Notes: generated by a model not told the origin, from the sequence alone. Counted from the stretch's first letter, positions 8,423-16,310 are shown. The stretch: DNA of 64,000 bases from Candidatus Saccharimonadota bacterium (GCA_017406775.1 JAFQXV010000014.1:86962-150961), one strand, 5' to 3'. Numbers and translations: made by a program.

Positions 8423-8539
8423 CCAGACGGACCTGGGCATAATCACGTCAACATCATTAAAGAGCAACTTCGCTTTTGGCGAGAAGATGGCAAAGTGATT
8501 TACCGAGACGATAGGAAAGGACAAGTTACCAACCTCTAA
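8420..8539 (+). other. In-frame continuation after UGA
   Basis: TGA at 8420-8422 interrupts GGKG and PDGPGHNHVN. Thirty-eight sense codons and TAA follow in the same frame, ending just before a hairpin. The Gly/His-rich continuation looks like part of a real domain. Options: a recent nonsense mutation (GGA to TGA is one step), stop readthrough, or acquisition from a UGA-sense organism. Confidence 0.65.
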
Positions 8540-8544
8540 TTTCC

Positions 8545-8569
8545 GGGGCCAGCACTAGTTGCTGGCCCC
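8545..8569 (+). terminator. GC-rich hairpin after the coiled-coil gene
   Basis: Perfect 10-bp stem (ggggccagca / tgctggcccc) with a 5-nt loop, followed by attaaaat rather than a clear T-run. A transcript end is likely but termination strength is uncertain. Confidence 0.6.
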
Positions 8570-8594
8570 ATTAAAATATAATATAATTAAAAAA

Positions 8595-8915
8595 ATGAAA
8601 GTACTAAAAGAAGAGAAGCTTGAAACTATACTCCCCAGGTTTGCAATAAATGATGATTTGATTTATCAAAAACACATCGAATACGAACCGGACTGTTTTT
8701 TGTATTTTTATAAAAATCAAAAAGGTCAGCGATATGTTCTAATCTGCAGAGATTTTGTCCAGGACGAGCTCGATGCAGAAAAAAGAATCTTAAAAAAGGA
8801 AATGAATATAAATATAACAAAAAGGATAAAGACGAAAAAAACGCAAGACTATTGGCTATTCGTTAAAGGATTAGACAATTATGAATATATTTTCTCACTT
8901 GTCAAATACGAATAA
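8595..8915 (+). CDS. Small hypothetical protein
   Basis: Not recognised. The 106-residue product (MKVLKEEKLETILPRF...) is Lys/Glu-rich and soluble, with aromatic segments such as DCFLYFYKNQKGQRYVLICR. No signal peptide, membrane helix or catalytic motif is visible. The start at 8595 is chosen because TATAAT (8582-8587) ends seven bases upstream, matching the leaderless pattern seen across the window. It ends 2 bp before the convergent ABC ATPase gene. A real gene is likely from codon use and context. Confidence 0.6.
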   Translation: MKVLKEEKLETILPRFAINDDLIYQKHIEYEPDCFLYFYKNQKGQRYVLICRDFVQDELDAEKRILKKEMNINITKRIKTKKTQDYWLFVKGLDNYEYIFSLVKYE

Positions 8916-8917
8916 TC

Positions 8918-9649
8918 TCATAATACTTTCTTTAAAAACTCCTGTACTCTAGGAGTTTTTGGGTGCTCAAAGAATTCACTGGGCGTACCTTCTTCAATGA
9001 TTTTACCTTTATCTATAAACACTAATCTTGTGGCAATCTCTTTAGCAAAGCTCATCTCGTGAGTTACTATAATGATAGTCATACCACGTTCCGCCAACTC
9101 ACGAATTAAAGACAACACATCGCCGATTGATTCTGGATCAAGTGCCGAAGTTGGCTCATCAAATAATAATACTTCTGGTGATAACATCATGGCGCGAATA
9201 ATTGCCACGCGCTGTTTTTGTCCGCCAGATAGCGAGGCAGGGAAAGAATCGGCTTTATTAGTTAAACCAATATGTTTCAGTAATTCTTTGGCACGCTTTT
9301 CGGCTGCGTCTCGTTTCATTATTTTTAATTTAACTGGCGCCAGTATTAAATTTTCCATTACGGTTAAATTGTTAATTAGATTAAAATGTTGAAACACCAT
9401 TCCGATATTGCGTCGTATTTTACGGATATTCTTTTCTGTTAATAGCTTACCGTTAAAATAAATTTCTCCCGCTGTAGGTTCTTCCATCCAGTTAATACAT
9501 CTTAAAAACGTAGACTTGCCAGAGCCACTTGGCCCCAAAACCACTACACGCTCGCCTTCTTTTAACTCAAAATTAATCCCATTCAAAACCTTATTGTTGC
9601 CAAAACTTTTCCTTAAATTTTTTACTACTAAACTTGTATTGTTTTCCAT
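8918..9649 (-). CDS. Polar amino-acid ABC transporter ATPase (GlnQ/HisP type)
   Basis: The 243-residue nucleotide-binding subunit of a type I importer. It has Walker A (GPSGSGKST, about residues 37-45), Q-loop (MVFQHFNLI), signature LSGGQKQRVAI, Walker B (LLFDEPTSALD) and the H-loop (IIVTHEMSF). The order on the minus strand is substrate-binding protein, permease, ATPase; its ATG overlaps the permease stop (TAATG), so the operon is tightly coupled. The subfamily matches glutamine/histidine/arginine importers. Amino-acid uptake fits the absence of biosynthesis genes in the window. The exact substrate cannot be read from sequence. Confidence 0.93.
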   Translation of the reverse strand: MENNTSLVVKNLRKSFGNNKVLNGINFELKEGERVVVLGPSGSGKSTFLRCINWMEEPTAGEIYFNGKLLTEKNIRKIRRNIGMVFQHFNLINNLTVMENLILAPVKLKIMKRDAAEKRAKELLKHIGLTNKADSFPASLSGGQKQRVAIIRAMMLSPEVLLFDEPTSALDPESIGDVLSLIRELAERGMTIIIVTHEMSFAKEIATRLVFIDKGKIIEEGTPSEFFEHPKTPRVQEFLKKVL

Positions 9650-10353
9650 TATTTTTCCGCCCTTAAATCACTTTTCCGTAAACTTTTTTCGATCCTTTTT
9701 ACGGCGAACGTAATTAGGTAGATAGTTGCTAGATAGAACAGCGCTGCAGTAAACATTGGTACGATATAACTGGCCATATTTTGTCCAGAACCAATGTCCT
9801 TAGCTGCCATATTAAGATCGTACATTCCCACCATGCTTACGATTGCAGTTTCCTTAATAACTGTTATTACTTCATTTCCGAGCGCTGGAATAATATTTTT
9901 AATTGCTTGCGGCGCTACAATTTTAAAGAAAATCGTAGTGCGAGAAAGCCCTAGTGCTAGCCCTGCTTCCGTCTGGCCAACATCAACTGATTGAATACCG
10001 CTTCTGATTACTTCTGCGGTATAGGCTGCCGAATTTAGCCCAAACGCAATAATTGCCGTAATAATACTAGGGAATCCTTTAACCGCAAAAATAATAAAGA
10101 ACATAATAAAAAGTTGCAAAGCCATTGGTGTACCACGAATAATGGTGGTGTATACCCGGCATATAAATTTCGGTATCACCATCCACTTGGACGGCCTAGC
10201 TGTGTCTATTAGCGCAATGATAGTGCCAAGTATAATTCCAATTAGAACAGCAAAATATGATATTTGTAGTGTCAGTAAAAACCCGTGCAGCAGCGAATCG
10301 ATGTATTCCGGTGTACTAAAAAGCTGTACTACTTTATTTACAAAATCATTCAT
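9649..10353 (-). CDS. Polar amino-acid ABC transporter permease (HisM/GlnP type)
   Basis: A 234-residue inner-membrane permease with about five membrane segments. The EAA loop that docks with the ATPase is visible near residues 130-155 (VGQTEAGLALGLSR). Positions such as RGTPMALQLF match the polar amino-acid permease family (HEQRo/GlnP). Only one permease gene is present, so a homodimer is likely. It overlaps the binding-protein gene by 8 bp and the ATPase start by one base. Confidence 0.92.
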   Translation of the reverse strand: MNDFVNKVVQLFSTPEYIDSLLHGFLLTLQISYFAVLIGIILGTIIALIDTARPSKWMVIPKFICRVYTTIIRGTPMALQLFIMFFIIFAVKGFPSIITAIIAFGLNSAAYTAEVIRSGIQSVDVGQTEAGLALGLSRTTIFFKIVAPQAIKNIIPALGNEVITVIKETAIVSMVGMYDLNMAAKDIGSGQNMASYIVPMFTAALFYLATIYLITFAVKRIEKSLRKSDLRAEK

Positions 10354-11197
10354 CGGCTAACCCCATATATTTTAATACTAGTTTATCGATTTCGGTTTTA
10401 CCACTTTCATCTTCTGTCAACATTTCGGCCAACACTTCGTTAAAGGCGGCCAAGAGTTCTGTTCTATCTTTGTTTACGGCGATAGCATACGATTCTTCTA
10501 CTGGATAATCTTCTTCTCTAGTAGCACCAGAATAATATAATGGCAAAGCATTTAAATCTGGATTTTTTTCTACAATAAATTTAGCCGCGAGCTCGTCCGC
10601 AATCGCAAAATCCACAATGTGAGAATTAATGGCGTCAGCGGCTAATTGGTGCGAATCAATACCTTTAATTGTGGCGCCAGTTCCAGCTAGTACACCATTT
10701 TCTATTTCGTCGTCTACAAACAAATATCCAGTACTGCCAATTTGCGAGCCTAGTTTATATCCGCCCAGTGCTTCCCAAACAATATGATCATCTCGCAGCG
10801 ATGGCGGATTATTACGGTTAAAAATCACGTATTGTACAGATGTATAATAGGGAATAGTGAAATTCACTTTTTCTTCTCGCGCTGGTGTAATTGTAAGCCC
10901 TGCTGCTCCTGCATCTGCAATCTTACCAGCCTCTACGTTGTCAATTATTACATCAAACTCCACGTTTTTTAGCTGAATTGTTTTATTAAGCTTTTCTGCC
11001 ACACGATTTACAATTTCCACGTCTACACCTACAATTTTACGATCCTCGTAATATTCAAATGGCGCAAAAAAGGCATTTGTTTCTACCACGTAATCGGCAG
11101 TTTCCTCACCTTTAATTGAATAAAAAACACTTACTCCCATGCCAGCCGTTATTAATAAAAACAGCCCTACGTATAGCAAGTGTTTAACCTTATGCAT
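10346..11197 (-). CDS. Amino-acid ABC transporter substrate-binding protein (SBP_bac_3)
   Basis: A 283-residue extracellular solute-binding protein of the family that binds polar amino acids. Residues 7-28 form a hydrophobic N-terminal anchor without a lipobox cysteine, so the protein is probably held by an uncleaved signal anchor. The fold shows FAPFEYYEDRKIVGVDVEIVN and the hinge motif AAGLTITPAREEKVNFTIPY. It leads the operon; TATAAT (complement of 11204-11209) ends six bases before the ATG, so the message is probably leaderless. Substrate class is likely, precise amino acid unknown. Confidence 0.92.
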   Translation of the reverse strand: MHKVKHLLYVGLFLLITAGMGVSVFYSIKGEETADYVVETNAFFAPFEYYEDRKIVGVDVEIVNRVAEKLNKTIQLKNVEFDVIIDNVEAGKIADAGAAGLTITPAREEKVNFTIPYYTSVQYVIFNRNNPPSLRDDHIVWEALGGYKLGSQIGSTGYLFVDDEIENGVLAGTGATIKGIDSHQLAADAINSHIVDFAIADELAAKFIVEKNPDLNALPLYYSGATREEDYPVEESYAIAVNKDRTELLAAFNEVLAEMLTEDESGKTEIDKLVLKYMGLADE

Positions 11198-11228
11198 AAT
11201 AACATTATACTATATAATCATAAAATTA

Positions 11229-11361
11229 AATACCACCAACTTAAGCATATTTTAAGCCCAGCAAACAGAGTACTTCCAGGAACATAAAGACTTGGCCAGA
11301 GCGGCCCGGAGCGTGTCCTGAAAGTACTCTGCTTGCTGGGCATGCTTAAGTTGGTGGTATT
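11229..11361. repeat. Palindromic element with the acttggccagagcggccc core (copy 1)
   Basis: Outer arms are a perfect 19-bp inverted repeat (11229-11247 with 11343-11361). Inner arms pair over 26 bp with two mismatches (11256-11281 with 11316-11341). The central 34 bases (11282-11315) match the centre of the element at 16311-16450 at 33 of 34 positions, although the arms are unrelated. The core carries a small ggcc-agagc-ggcc stem. It lies between the transporter operon promoter and the tRNA-Arg region. Confidence 0.92.
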
Positions 11362-11370
11362 AAACAAAAA

Positions 11371-11450
11371 AAAATGGTAGCCCCGGCGCGAGTCGAACCG
11401 AAGGTCCGACTCCCAACTCGTAATATATATATGGAGCAACCATAAAAAAA
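11371..11450. repeat. Duplicate of the tRNA-Arg 3' end downstream of the tRNA
   Basis: Bases 11371-11398 repeat 11447-11474 exactly: the CCA end, acceptor 3' strand and part of the T arm of tRNA-Arg with its flanking A-run, 76 bp further along the tRNA transcript. The copy is not a full tRNA because the other arms are absent. On the minus strand it can fold as gagtcggacc-ttcg-ggttcgactc. It could be an attachment-site remnant, a tandem-duplication scar or a processing/termination structure. Confidence 0.8.
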
Positions 11451-11526
11451 TGGTAGCCCCGGCGCGAGTCGAACGCACAACCTTCTCCTTAGGACGGAGC
11501 CGCTCTATCCATTGAGCTACGGAGCC
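11451..11526 (-). tRNA. tRNA-Arg (anticodon CCT)
   Basis: A 76-nt cloverleaf with encoded CCA. Acceptor GGCTCCG pairs with CGGGGCT (two G-U pairs). The D arm is GCTC/GAGC, the anticodon loop GTCCTAA gives CCT, and the T loop is TTCGACT. The gene is transcribed leftwards from a TGATATAAT box (complement of 11540-11548) that overlaps the opposing promoter of the foldase gene. Confidence 0.93.
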
Positions 11527-11532
11527 ACAATA

Positions 11533-11548
11533 TGCTATAATTATATCA
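11533..11548. promoter_or_regulatory. Overlapping back-to-back promoters (tRNA-Arg and foldase gene)
   Basis: The sequence tgcTATAATTATAtca is TGC-TATAAT on the plus strand (11533-11541) and TGA-TATAAT on the minus strand (11548-11540). The two -10 boxes share two bases, so only one polymerase can open this site at a time. Confidence 0.7.
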
Positions 11549-12561
11549 TGAGTTTACTCAAGAAAAAAGACGAGAAAAAAACCGAGCAGGAAAAGGTCGA
11601 AGAGCGTCGCGAGGAAGTCTTGGCCAAAGGACGTAAATTTAAGTATCCCCTACAATGGACCAAACATCGTATTGTTATTAATACGATTCTAATATCTATT
11701 ATTATTCTGGCAATTATTGTTGTTGGTGGTTGGCTGGCTTTATACCGCTTAGGAATGACTGATGAGTTACTTTATCGTATCACTAAAATCGTGCCAGCAT
11801 CAGTTGCAACGGTAGACAACGAGGCAGTTCGTTTCTCGGATTACTTGATGCTTTATCGTAGTAGCATGACATCTATTGAGCGTCAATCTGGTAGCCAATT
11901 CGACCAAAGCTCAGTGGAGTCTTTACGTGCAGAATATAAGAGAATTGCCCTTACTGAGGCAGAAAAATATACCTTTGCTGCTTCTCTCGCCAAACAGTTA
12001 GATATAGAAGTAACGAAGGAAGAAGTTGCCGCTGAGTTTGATCGTCATCTTAAAATTGGCGGTATCGATCGTAGTGAAGAAGGATTCTTAAAAATTATTT
12101 CAGACAATTTTGGTATGGACAAGAGCGAATATGAGCGGATGCTTTACCTTTCTTTGCTAAAATCAAAGGTTAGTATCGCAATCGACGAAAATGCCAACAA
12201 AATTGCTGGGCAGGTAGAAAAATTGCTTTCCGAAAATAACAACAACTATGGCGCTGTGGCCGAGCAGCTGGGCGATGCTGTAAGCTATGAAGAAACTGGC
12301 GGATTAGTAGACAGTAAGAATATTGATGGCGGACGTGCTTCTGAGGCTATGAAACTAGAACCAGGTGCTAGTAGTGGTAAGTTTGTCTCTATGAATGGGG
12401 ACGGCTATTATTTTGTCAAACTAATCAAAAAGACGGATTCGGAAGCTAATTTTGTATCTATTAAGGTTCCGTTTTCTGAGTTTGACAAGCGTTTTAACGA
12501 GCTAGTAGAATCACAAAAAATCAACGAATCTATTAAAATCGTTGATCCAAATAATCAGTAG
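11548..12561 (+). CDS. Membrane-anchored foldase, PrsA/SurA-like peptidyl-prolyl isomerase
   Basis: A 337-residue protein with a charged cytosolic tail (about 40 residues), one membrane helix (about residues 45-68) and an extracytoplasmic part. The SurA_N-like helical domain (KEEVAAEFDRHL..., DNFGMDKSEYERM) is followed by a weak parvulin-like domain (GAVAEQLGDAVSYEETGGLV...). This matches secretion foldases that help exported proteins fold. The start at 11548 is chosen since the longer frame would overlap tRNA-Arg and because TGCTATAAT ends six bases upstream. Catalytic parvulin residues are not well kept, so it may be a chaperone only. Confidence 0.75.
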   Translation: MSLLKKKDEKKTEQEKVEERREEVLAKGRKFKYPLQWTKHRIVINTILISIIILAIIVVGGWLALYRLGMTDELLYRITKIVPASVATVDNEAVRFSDYLMLYRSSMTSIERQSGSQFDQSSVESLRAEYKRIALTEAEKYTFAASLAKQLDIEVTKEEVAAEFDRHLKIGGIDRSEEGFLKIISDNFGMDKSEYERMLYLSLLKSKVSIAIDENANKIAGQVEKLLSENNNNYGAVAEQLGDAVSYEETGGLVDSKNIDGGRASEAMKLEPGASSGKFVSMNGDGYYFVKLIKKTDSEANFVSIKVPFSEFDKRFNELVESQKINESIKIVDPNNQ

Positions 12562-12562
12562 T

Positions 12563-12637
12563 TGGTGCGGGTACAGGGAGTCGGACCCTGATCTCATCCT
12601 TGGGAAGGATACATAATAGCCGCTATACGATACCCGC
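12563..12637 (-). tRNA. tRNA-Gly (anticodon CCC)
   Basis: A 75-nt cloverleaf with encoded CCA. Acceptor GCGGGTA pairs with TACCCGC, the anticodon stem is TATCC/GGATG with loop TTCCCAA (CCC), and the T arm is CAGGG/CCCTG. It starts one base from the foldase gene end on the opposite strand. A TGCTATAAT box (complement of 12646-12654) lies just upstream of its 5' end. Confidence 0.93.
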
Positions 12638-12668
12638 GTGCTTCCATTATAGCATATCCCTGTAAATA

Positions 12669-12677
12669 TGGTATAAT
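12669..12677 (+). promoter_or_regulatory. Extended -10 promoter of argS
   Basis: TGGTATAAT ends six bases before the argS ATG at 12684. There is no ribosome-binding site between, so the transcript is probably leaderless. Confidence 0.75.
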
Positions 12678-12683
12678 TATTTT

Positions 12684-14474
12684 ATGCAGGATATTAAAGA
12701 ACAACTTAAAACTATCATCAATAATTTATACAATCTTGATTTTGAACCAGAGATCACTCTATCTCCAGATAATATTGATGCCGATTATTCTACCAACGCC
12801 CCCTTAAAACTCGCTAAAGAACTTCACAAATCTCCTATGGATATCGCCAGCGATATTAAAATTAATTTTGAAGCTTTAGAGACCGTGTCCCGCGAGGGTT
12901 ACGACCCGAGCGAAGTGACCGAGCCCCGTAACGACGGGCGCGAGGGAACGGGGTCTCAAAAGCTTCAAATTAATTTAACATCCCCTGGCTTCATCAACTT
13001 CACTTTGCCAGAAGATTATCTCCTAAATTCCATTAATGGTCTATCAACCGATTTCGGAAAAAACATTTCCACCGATAGTTTTGCTGGTAAAACTGTTATT
13101 TGTGAATTTAGTGATCCAAATCCATTCAAGGTCCTCCATGTCGGACATCTCTATACGTCTATTGTGGGAGATTCTATTAGTAGATTATTTGAGTATGCTG
13201 GTGCCAAAGTTATTCGTGCTAATTTTGGTGGCGATGTAGGTCTGCATGTAGCCAAAACTATGTATATCCTTCAGCAAAAAAAGCTTGACGAGTTAAAAAT
13301 CGAAGATATCGCCAAGTGCTACGTAGAAGGTACTGCTGCCTACGAGGATGATGAATCCGCCAAACAGGAAATCACCAAGCTTAACAAAGAAATCTATAAA
13401 ATCAATGCTGAAGATATTCACGGTACACCTTTGGCAGATTTATACTGGAAGGGCAGAGAGTTGTCCTATGCTTATTTTGAAAATTTCTATGCCAGTATTG
13501 ATCTAAAGTTTGATAAGTATTATCCAGAATCTACCGTAGCGGCCCTCGGCCTAAAAACCGTAAAAGAGCAGCTAGACAAAGGAGTTTATAAGCTAAGTAA
13601 TGGCGCCATCATTTTTGATGGCGAGAAATTCGGTCTTCATACCCGTGTTTTTGTTAATAGCGAGGGTGTTCCTACCTATGAGGCTAAGGATGTCGGCCTA
13701 ATCTTTACTAAGTGGCAGGATTATCATTTTGACAAATCAGTGGTTATTACTGGCAGTGAACAATTGGACTACATGAAAGTAGTACTAAAATCCATCGAGC
13801 AATTTGCGCCAGAATTAGTAAAAAGAACCAGTCATCTTACGCACGGCTTAGTTAAATTACCTGGCAATGTTAAAATGTCTTCGCGTAAAGGTAATTTCCT
13901 TAAAGCCGTAGACGTTTTAGATATGATTAAGGAAGAGCTTAAGACTGAATATAATACTGTGGACGATAAAATCGCTCTTGCTGCTACCAAGTATGCCTTT
14001 ATCAAATATAAGATGGGCGGTAATATTATTTTCGATCCAAAAGAATCTGTCAAAATGACCGGCAACTCTGGTCCGTATCTTTTGTATTCTTGTGTCCGTG
14101 CCAAAAAAATCTTGAGCAAAACGGTCACGCAGAATGAAGAGGGGGTATCTCCACAAGGGGAAACTCGGGGCGCGGTAACGCGAGAATTAGCGCACAACCC
14201 CGGCGGAAGCGCCATCTCTTCTCACGAGAGAAACTTAATCAAAAAAATTCTTGAATACAAGTCGGTTTTAGACGAAGCTGTCACCGAGATGGCGCCGCAC
14301 AAGTTGGCAAACTATTTGTACGAACTCGCACAGGAGTTTTCGCGTTTTTATGAAGCTTGCCAAGTGGTAGGAAGCGAGCAGGAAGCCGAGAGAATTAAGT
14401 TAGTAAAGGTTTATGCTGACACCATGGCTCATGGGCTTAATATTCTAGGTATAGAAATCCCGGAGGAAATGTAA
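12684..14474 (+). CDS. argS: Arginyl-tRNA synthetase with two in-frame repeat insertions
   Basis: Charges tRNA-Arg with arginine. The 596-residue class I enzyme has the N-terminal additional domain, the HIGH motif as HVGH (in NPFKVLHVGHLYTS, about residue 155), the KMSKS equivalent KMSSRKGN (about residue 395) and the anticodon-binding domain ending APHKLANYLYELAQEFSRFYEAC. Two segments look foreign: residues about 59-97 between the IASDIK helix and the conserved SPGFINF, and residues about 483-514 before the C-terminal helices. Both coincide with palindrome-family DNA and sit where family members have loops. It overlaps orn by one base. Confidence 0.95.
   Translation: MQDIKEQLKTIINNLYNLDFEPEITLSPDNIDADYSTNAPLKLAKELHKSPMDIASDIKINFEALETVSREGYDPSEVTEPRNDGREGTGSQKLQINLTSPGFINFTLPEDYLLNSINGLSTDFGKNISTDSFAGKTVICEFSDPNPFKVLHVGHLYTSIVGDSISRLFEYAGAKVIRANFGGDVGLHVAKTMYILQQKKLDELKIEDIAKCYVEGTAAYEDDESAKQEITKLNKEIYKINAEDIHGTPLADLYWKGRELSYAYFENFYASIDLKFDKYYPESTVAALGLKTVKEQLDKGVYKLSNGAIIFDGEKFGLHTRVFVNSEGVPTYEAKDVGLIFTKWQDYHFDKSVVITGSEQLDYMKVVLKSIEQFAPELVKRTSHLTHGLVKLPGNVKMSSRKGNFLKAVDVLDMIKEELKTEYNTVDDKIALAATKYAFIKYKMGGNIIFDPKESVKMTGNSGPYLLYSCVRAKKILSKTVTQNEEGVSPQGETRGAVTRELAHNPGGSAISSHERNLIKKILEYKSVLDEAVTEMAPHKLANYLYELAQEFSRFYEACQVVGSEQEAERIKLVKVYADTMAHGLNILGIEIPEEM
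12859..12975. repeat. Palindromic element inserted in frame in argS (site 1)
   Basis: Arms of about 25 bp (12859-12884 with 12951-12975) pair with one bulge and one mismatch. The core holds gccccgtaacgacgggcgcg (12923-12942), identical to 42904-42923 in ileS and one mismatch from 55621-55640. It adds about 39 codons without a stop; the core encodes EPRNDGRE. Confidence 0.9.
14130..14226. repeat. Probable decayed palindromic element in argS (site 2)
   Basis: Short arms gaagag/ctcttc remain and aaggggaaa/acaacccc offers weak pairing. The centre 14171-14193 matches 59891-59913 in the nrdG element at 20 of 23 positions. It is translated as a low-conservation loop (NEEGVSPQGETRGAV...). Less certain than the other copies because long arms are missing. 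Confidence 0.55.
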
Positions 14475-15001
14475 TGTCAAAAAAAGCGGTCCTTTTGTGG
14501 GTGGATTTAGAAATGACTGGCCTAGACCCAAAAAAGGATAAGATTATGGAAGTGGCAGCCATCGCTACCGACATTAAGTTAAATCCCATTGCCGATTATC
14601 GGGCGATAGCCAAGGTTAGTGATGATGTAATCAAAAGTCGTATGGTAGGACAATTTTGGGATAATCACACAAAAATACGAGATGATTTAATTGCCCAAAA
14701 CCAAAATGGCAAACCAATTAGTCAGATCGAATCCGAAATGATTAATTTTATTGAACAATACTTTGGGAAAGAAATTTATTTGGCTGGTAACTCTATTCAT
14801 CAAGATCGTAAATTTATCGAACAGGAAATGCCAGAATTAAATCAAAAACTACATTACCGCATGCTAGATGTTTCGGCTTGGAAAATATATTTTGAAAAGG
14901 CTCTCAATCAAAAATTCATAAAGCCAGAGAATCATCGTGCCTTAGATGACATTAATGGTAGTATAGAGGAATTAAAATGGTACTTGACGTTTCTAAAATA
15001 A
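14474..15001 (+). CDS. orn: Oligoribonuclease
   Basis: A 175-residue DEDDh exonuclease that degrades 2-5 nt RNA fragments to mononucleotides. The first motif is WVDLEMTGLDP (Asp and Glu), the second lies in LAGNSIHQDRKFI, and the third is HRALDDINGSIEEL with the catalytic His and Asp. Length matches the family. Its ATG overlaps the argS stop (TAATG), so it is co-translated; its end overlaps the next gene by 25 bp. In an organism scavenging nucleotides it can also supply NMPs. Confidence 0.95.
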   Translation: MSKKAVLLWVDLEMTGLDPKKDKIMEVAAIATDIKLNPIADYRAIAKVSDDVIKSRMVGQFWDNHTKIRDDLIAQNQNGKPISQIESEMINFIEQYFGKEIYLAGNSIHQDRKFIEQEMPELNQKLHYRMLDVSAWKIYFEKALNQKFIKPENHRALDDINGSIEELKWYLTFLK

Positions 15002-15264
15002 ACGGCATCAAAGATTATGTAGTCAAAAGCGAAAAAGACCGCGATATTTACTACAAGGGTTCTATGGCTTTCTTGGTGATACACCGTAACACGATTGAGC
15101 TCCGCTGTGATAAACGGCTGGCCAATCTCCTTAAGGAAAAATATGAATCCGTGATGGAATCTCGTTATTATGGCCATGGCGGCATCGAAATTGTCCTCGC
15201 CGGACAGCTTAGCGACGCAGAACTAGAAGACCTAATTCGCCTAAGCTATAACCTTACCGTCTAA
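14977..15264 (+). CDS. MmcQ/YjbR-like small protein
   Basis: A 95-residue protein resembling the MmcQ/YjbR (CyaY-like fold) family: an N-terminal strand/helix part, a central VIHRNTIELRCDKRLANLLKE segment and a C-terminal GQLSDAELEDLIRLSYNL helix with the family's typical spacing. The biochemical role of this family is not settled. It overlaps orn by 25 bp and ends at a terminator, so it is the last gene of the argS-orn operon. Confidence 0.6.
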   Translation: MVLDVSKINGIKDYVVKSEKDRDIYYKGSMAFLVIHRNTIELRCDKRLANLLKEKYESVMESRYYGHGGIEIVLAGQLSDAELEDLIRLSYNLTV

Positions 15265-15290
15265 AAAAGCCCCCAGAGGGGCTTTTGTTA
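15265..15290. terminator. Bidirectional terminator between argS operon and mscL
   Basis: A 9-bp stem (aaaagcccc / ggggctttt, 15265-15273 with 15278-15286) has A-runs on the left and T-rich sequence on the right, so it can end both converging transcripts. Confidence 0.85.
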
Positions 15291-15668
15291 TTTCTTTTTT
15301 TCTTCTCGTTTGGCTTTTATTGCTTCACGGCGTTCGTTTAATTTATTCATGGCTTTAATCACCATAAAGATTACCCATGCAATAACTAAGAATTGGATTA
15401 CATTCTGGATAAAGTTACCGTAGGCAATTACTGCTTCATCGCCAGTTCCAAAGAAATTTGGAATTCTAATCGCGAGCCCAGTAAAATCTACGCCACCAGC
15501 AATCAATCCCACAATCGGCATCACTATATCATTAACCAGGGAATTGACGATTGCCGTAAAAGCGCCACCTACGGCTACACCTACAGCTAAATCTACCACG
15601 GAGCCCCGGTTGATAAATTCTATAAATTCTTCTTTAAATGATTTTTTTTCTTTTTTGGCTTCTGCCAT
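15288..15668 (-). CDS. mscL: Large-conductance mechanosensitive channel
   Basis: A 126-residue MscL that opens under membrane tension to release solutes after osmotic downshock. The N-terminal amphipathic helix ([21 protein letters not shown]), the Gly/Ala-rich pore helix TM1 ([22 protein letters not shown]) and TM2 ([19 protein letters not shown]) are all present, followed by the charged C-terminal helix. It has an AGGAG ribosome-binding site and lies 14 bp after the 204-residue membrane protein gene, forming a small operon. Confidence 0.95.
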   Translation of the reverse strand: MAEAKKEKKSFKEEFIEFINRGSVVDLAVGVAVGGAFTAIVNSLVNDIVMPIVGLIAGGVDFTGLAIRIPNFFGTGDEAVIAYGNFIQNVIQFLVIAWVIFMVIKAMNKLNERREAIKAKREEKKK

Positions 15669-15682
15669 GATAACTCCTTTTC

Positions 15683-16297
15683 TTATTTTGCTTCCGAAAA
15701 ACTATTAAAGTTTTCGTACAGGTTTTCCAGACTACTATGCGACTCACTAAGTAGTGCCTTTAAGTTAGAATCACCTGTCGAATCAATTAGTTTGGCCTCT
15801 TCGCTCATAAAAAGGGAAATCTCATAGGCCATTTTATGTGCATAAATGCGATCTAGCGTCCCGTTAATTTTAGCTTCAAATAAGTCTGCCTCCAAACCAT
15901 CTTTTTCTAAAGTAGCGGCTTCCACGATTTTTGTATCAACCTCCTTTTCCTTATAATCGTATTTCTGCACTAAAAAATCGTTTAGATTTTTGCTTGTATT
16001 AGTTAATACACCATATAAAGAAGCGCTACTAGATCGTAGGGCAGAAGATTTAACCTCCGGCTGATACTCTTGTATTAATCCTGCCGTATTGTTTAAATGA
16101 AGTAATAGGGCATAGGATAAATTTTTTTCTCCACCTTTAGCACTTCCTAAAATTGATCCAATTATAATTATCACAATTAAAACCCCCAGCGCCCCCATAC
16201 CCCACATAAAAAACTTAGACCTCCACCAGCCTTGCTTGGTGGATCCAATTGGCTGACTAGTGGCCGAAATTTGATTCAGATATTCTTGCCCGTCCAT
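15683..16297 (-). CDS. Single-span membrane protein of unknown function
   Basis: Not recognised. A 204-residue protein with a 30-residue cytosolic N-terminus, one long membrane helix (about residues 30-52, [22 protein letters not shown]) and an extracellular helical domain rich in Leu, Ser, Glu and Lys ([25 protein letters not shown]...). No enzyme motif is seen. TATAAT (complement of 16307-16312) ends nine bases before the start. It is followed by mscL, but no functional link is known. Confidence 0.7.
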   Translation of the reverse strand: MDGQEYLNQISATSQPIGSTKQGWWRSKFFMWGMGALGVLIVIIIIGSILGSAKGGEKNLSYALLLHLNNTAGLIQEYQPEVKSSALRSSSASLYGVLTNTSKNLNDFLVQKYDYKEKEVDTKIVEAATLEKDGLEADLFEAKINGTLDRIYAHKMAYEISLFMSEEAKLIDSTGDSNLKALLSESHSSLENLYENFNSFSEAK

Positions 16298-16310
16298 ATT
16301 ACGTTTATTA

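Noticed and set aside
7604-8539. Genome-wide UGA recoding
   Set aside because: Clear genes stop at TGA (38318, 41895) with overlapping starts, so UGA is a stop here; only this gene shows a UGA continuation.
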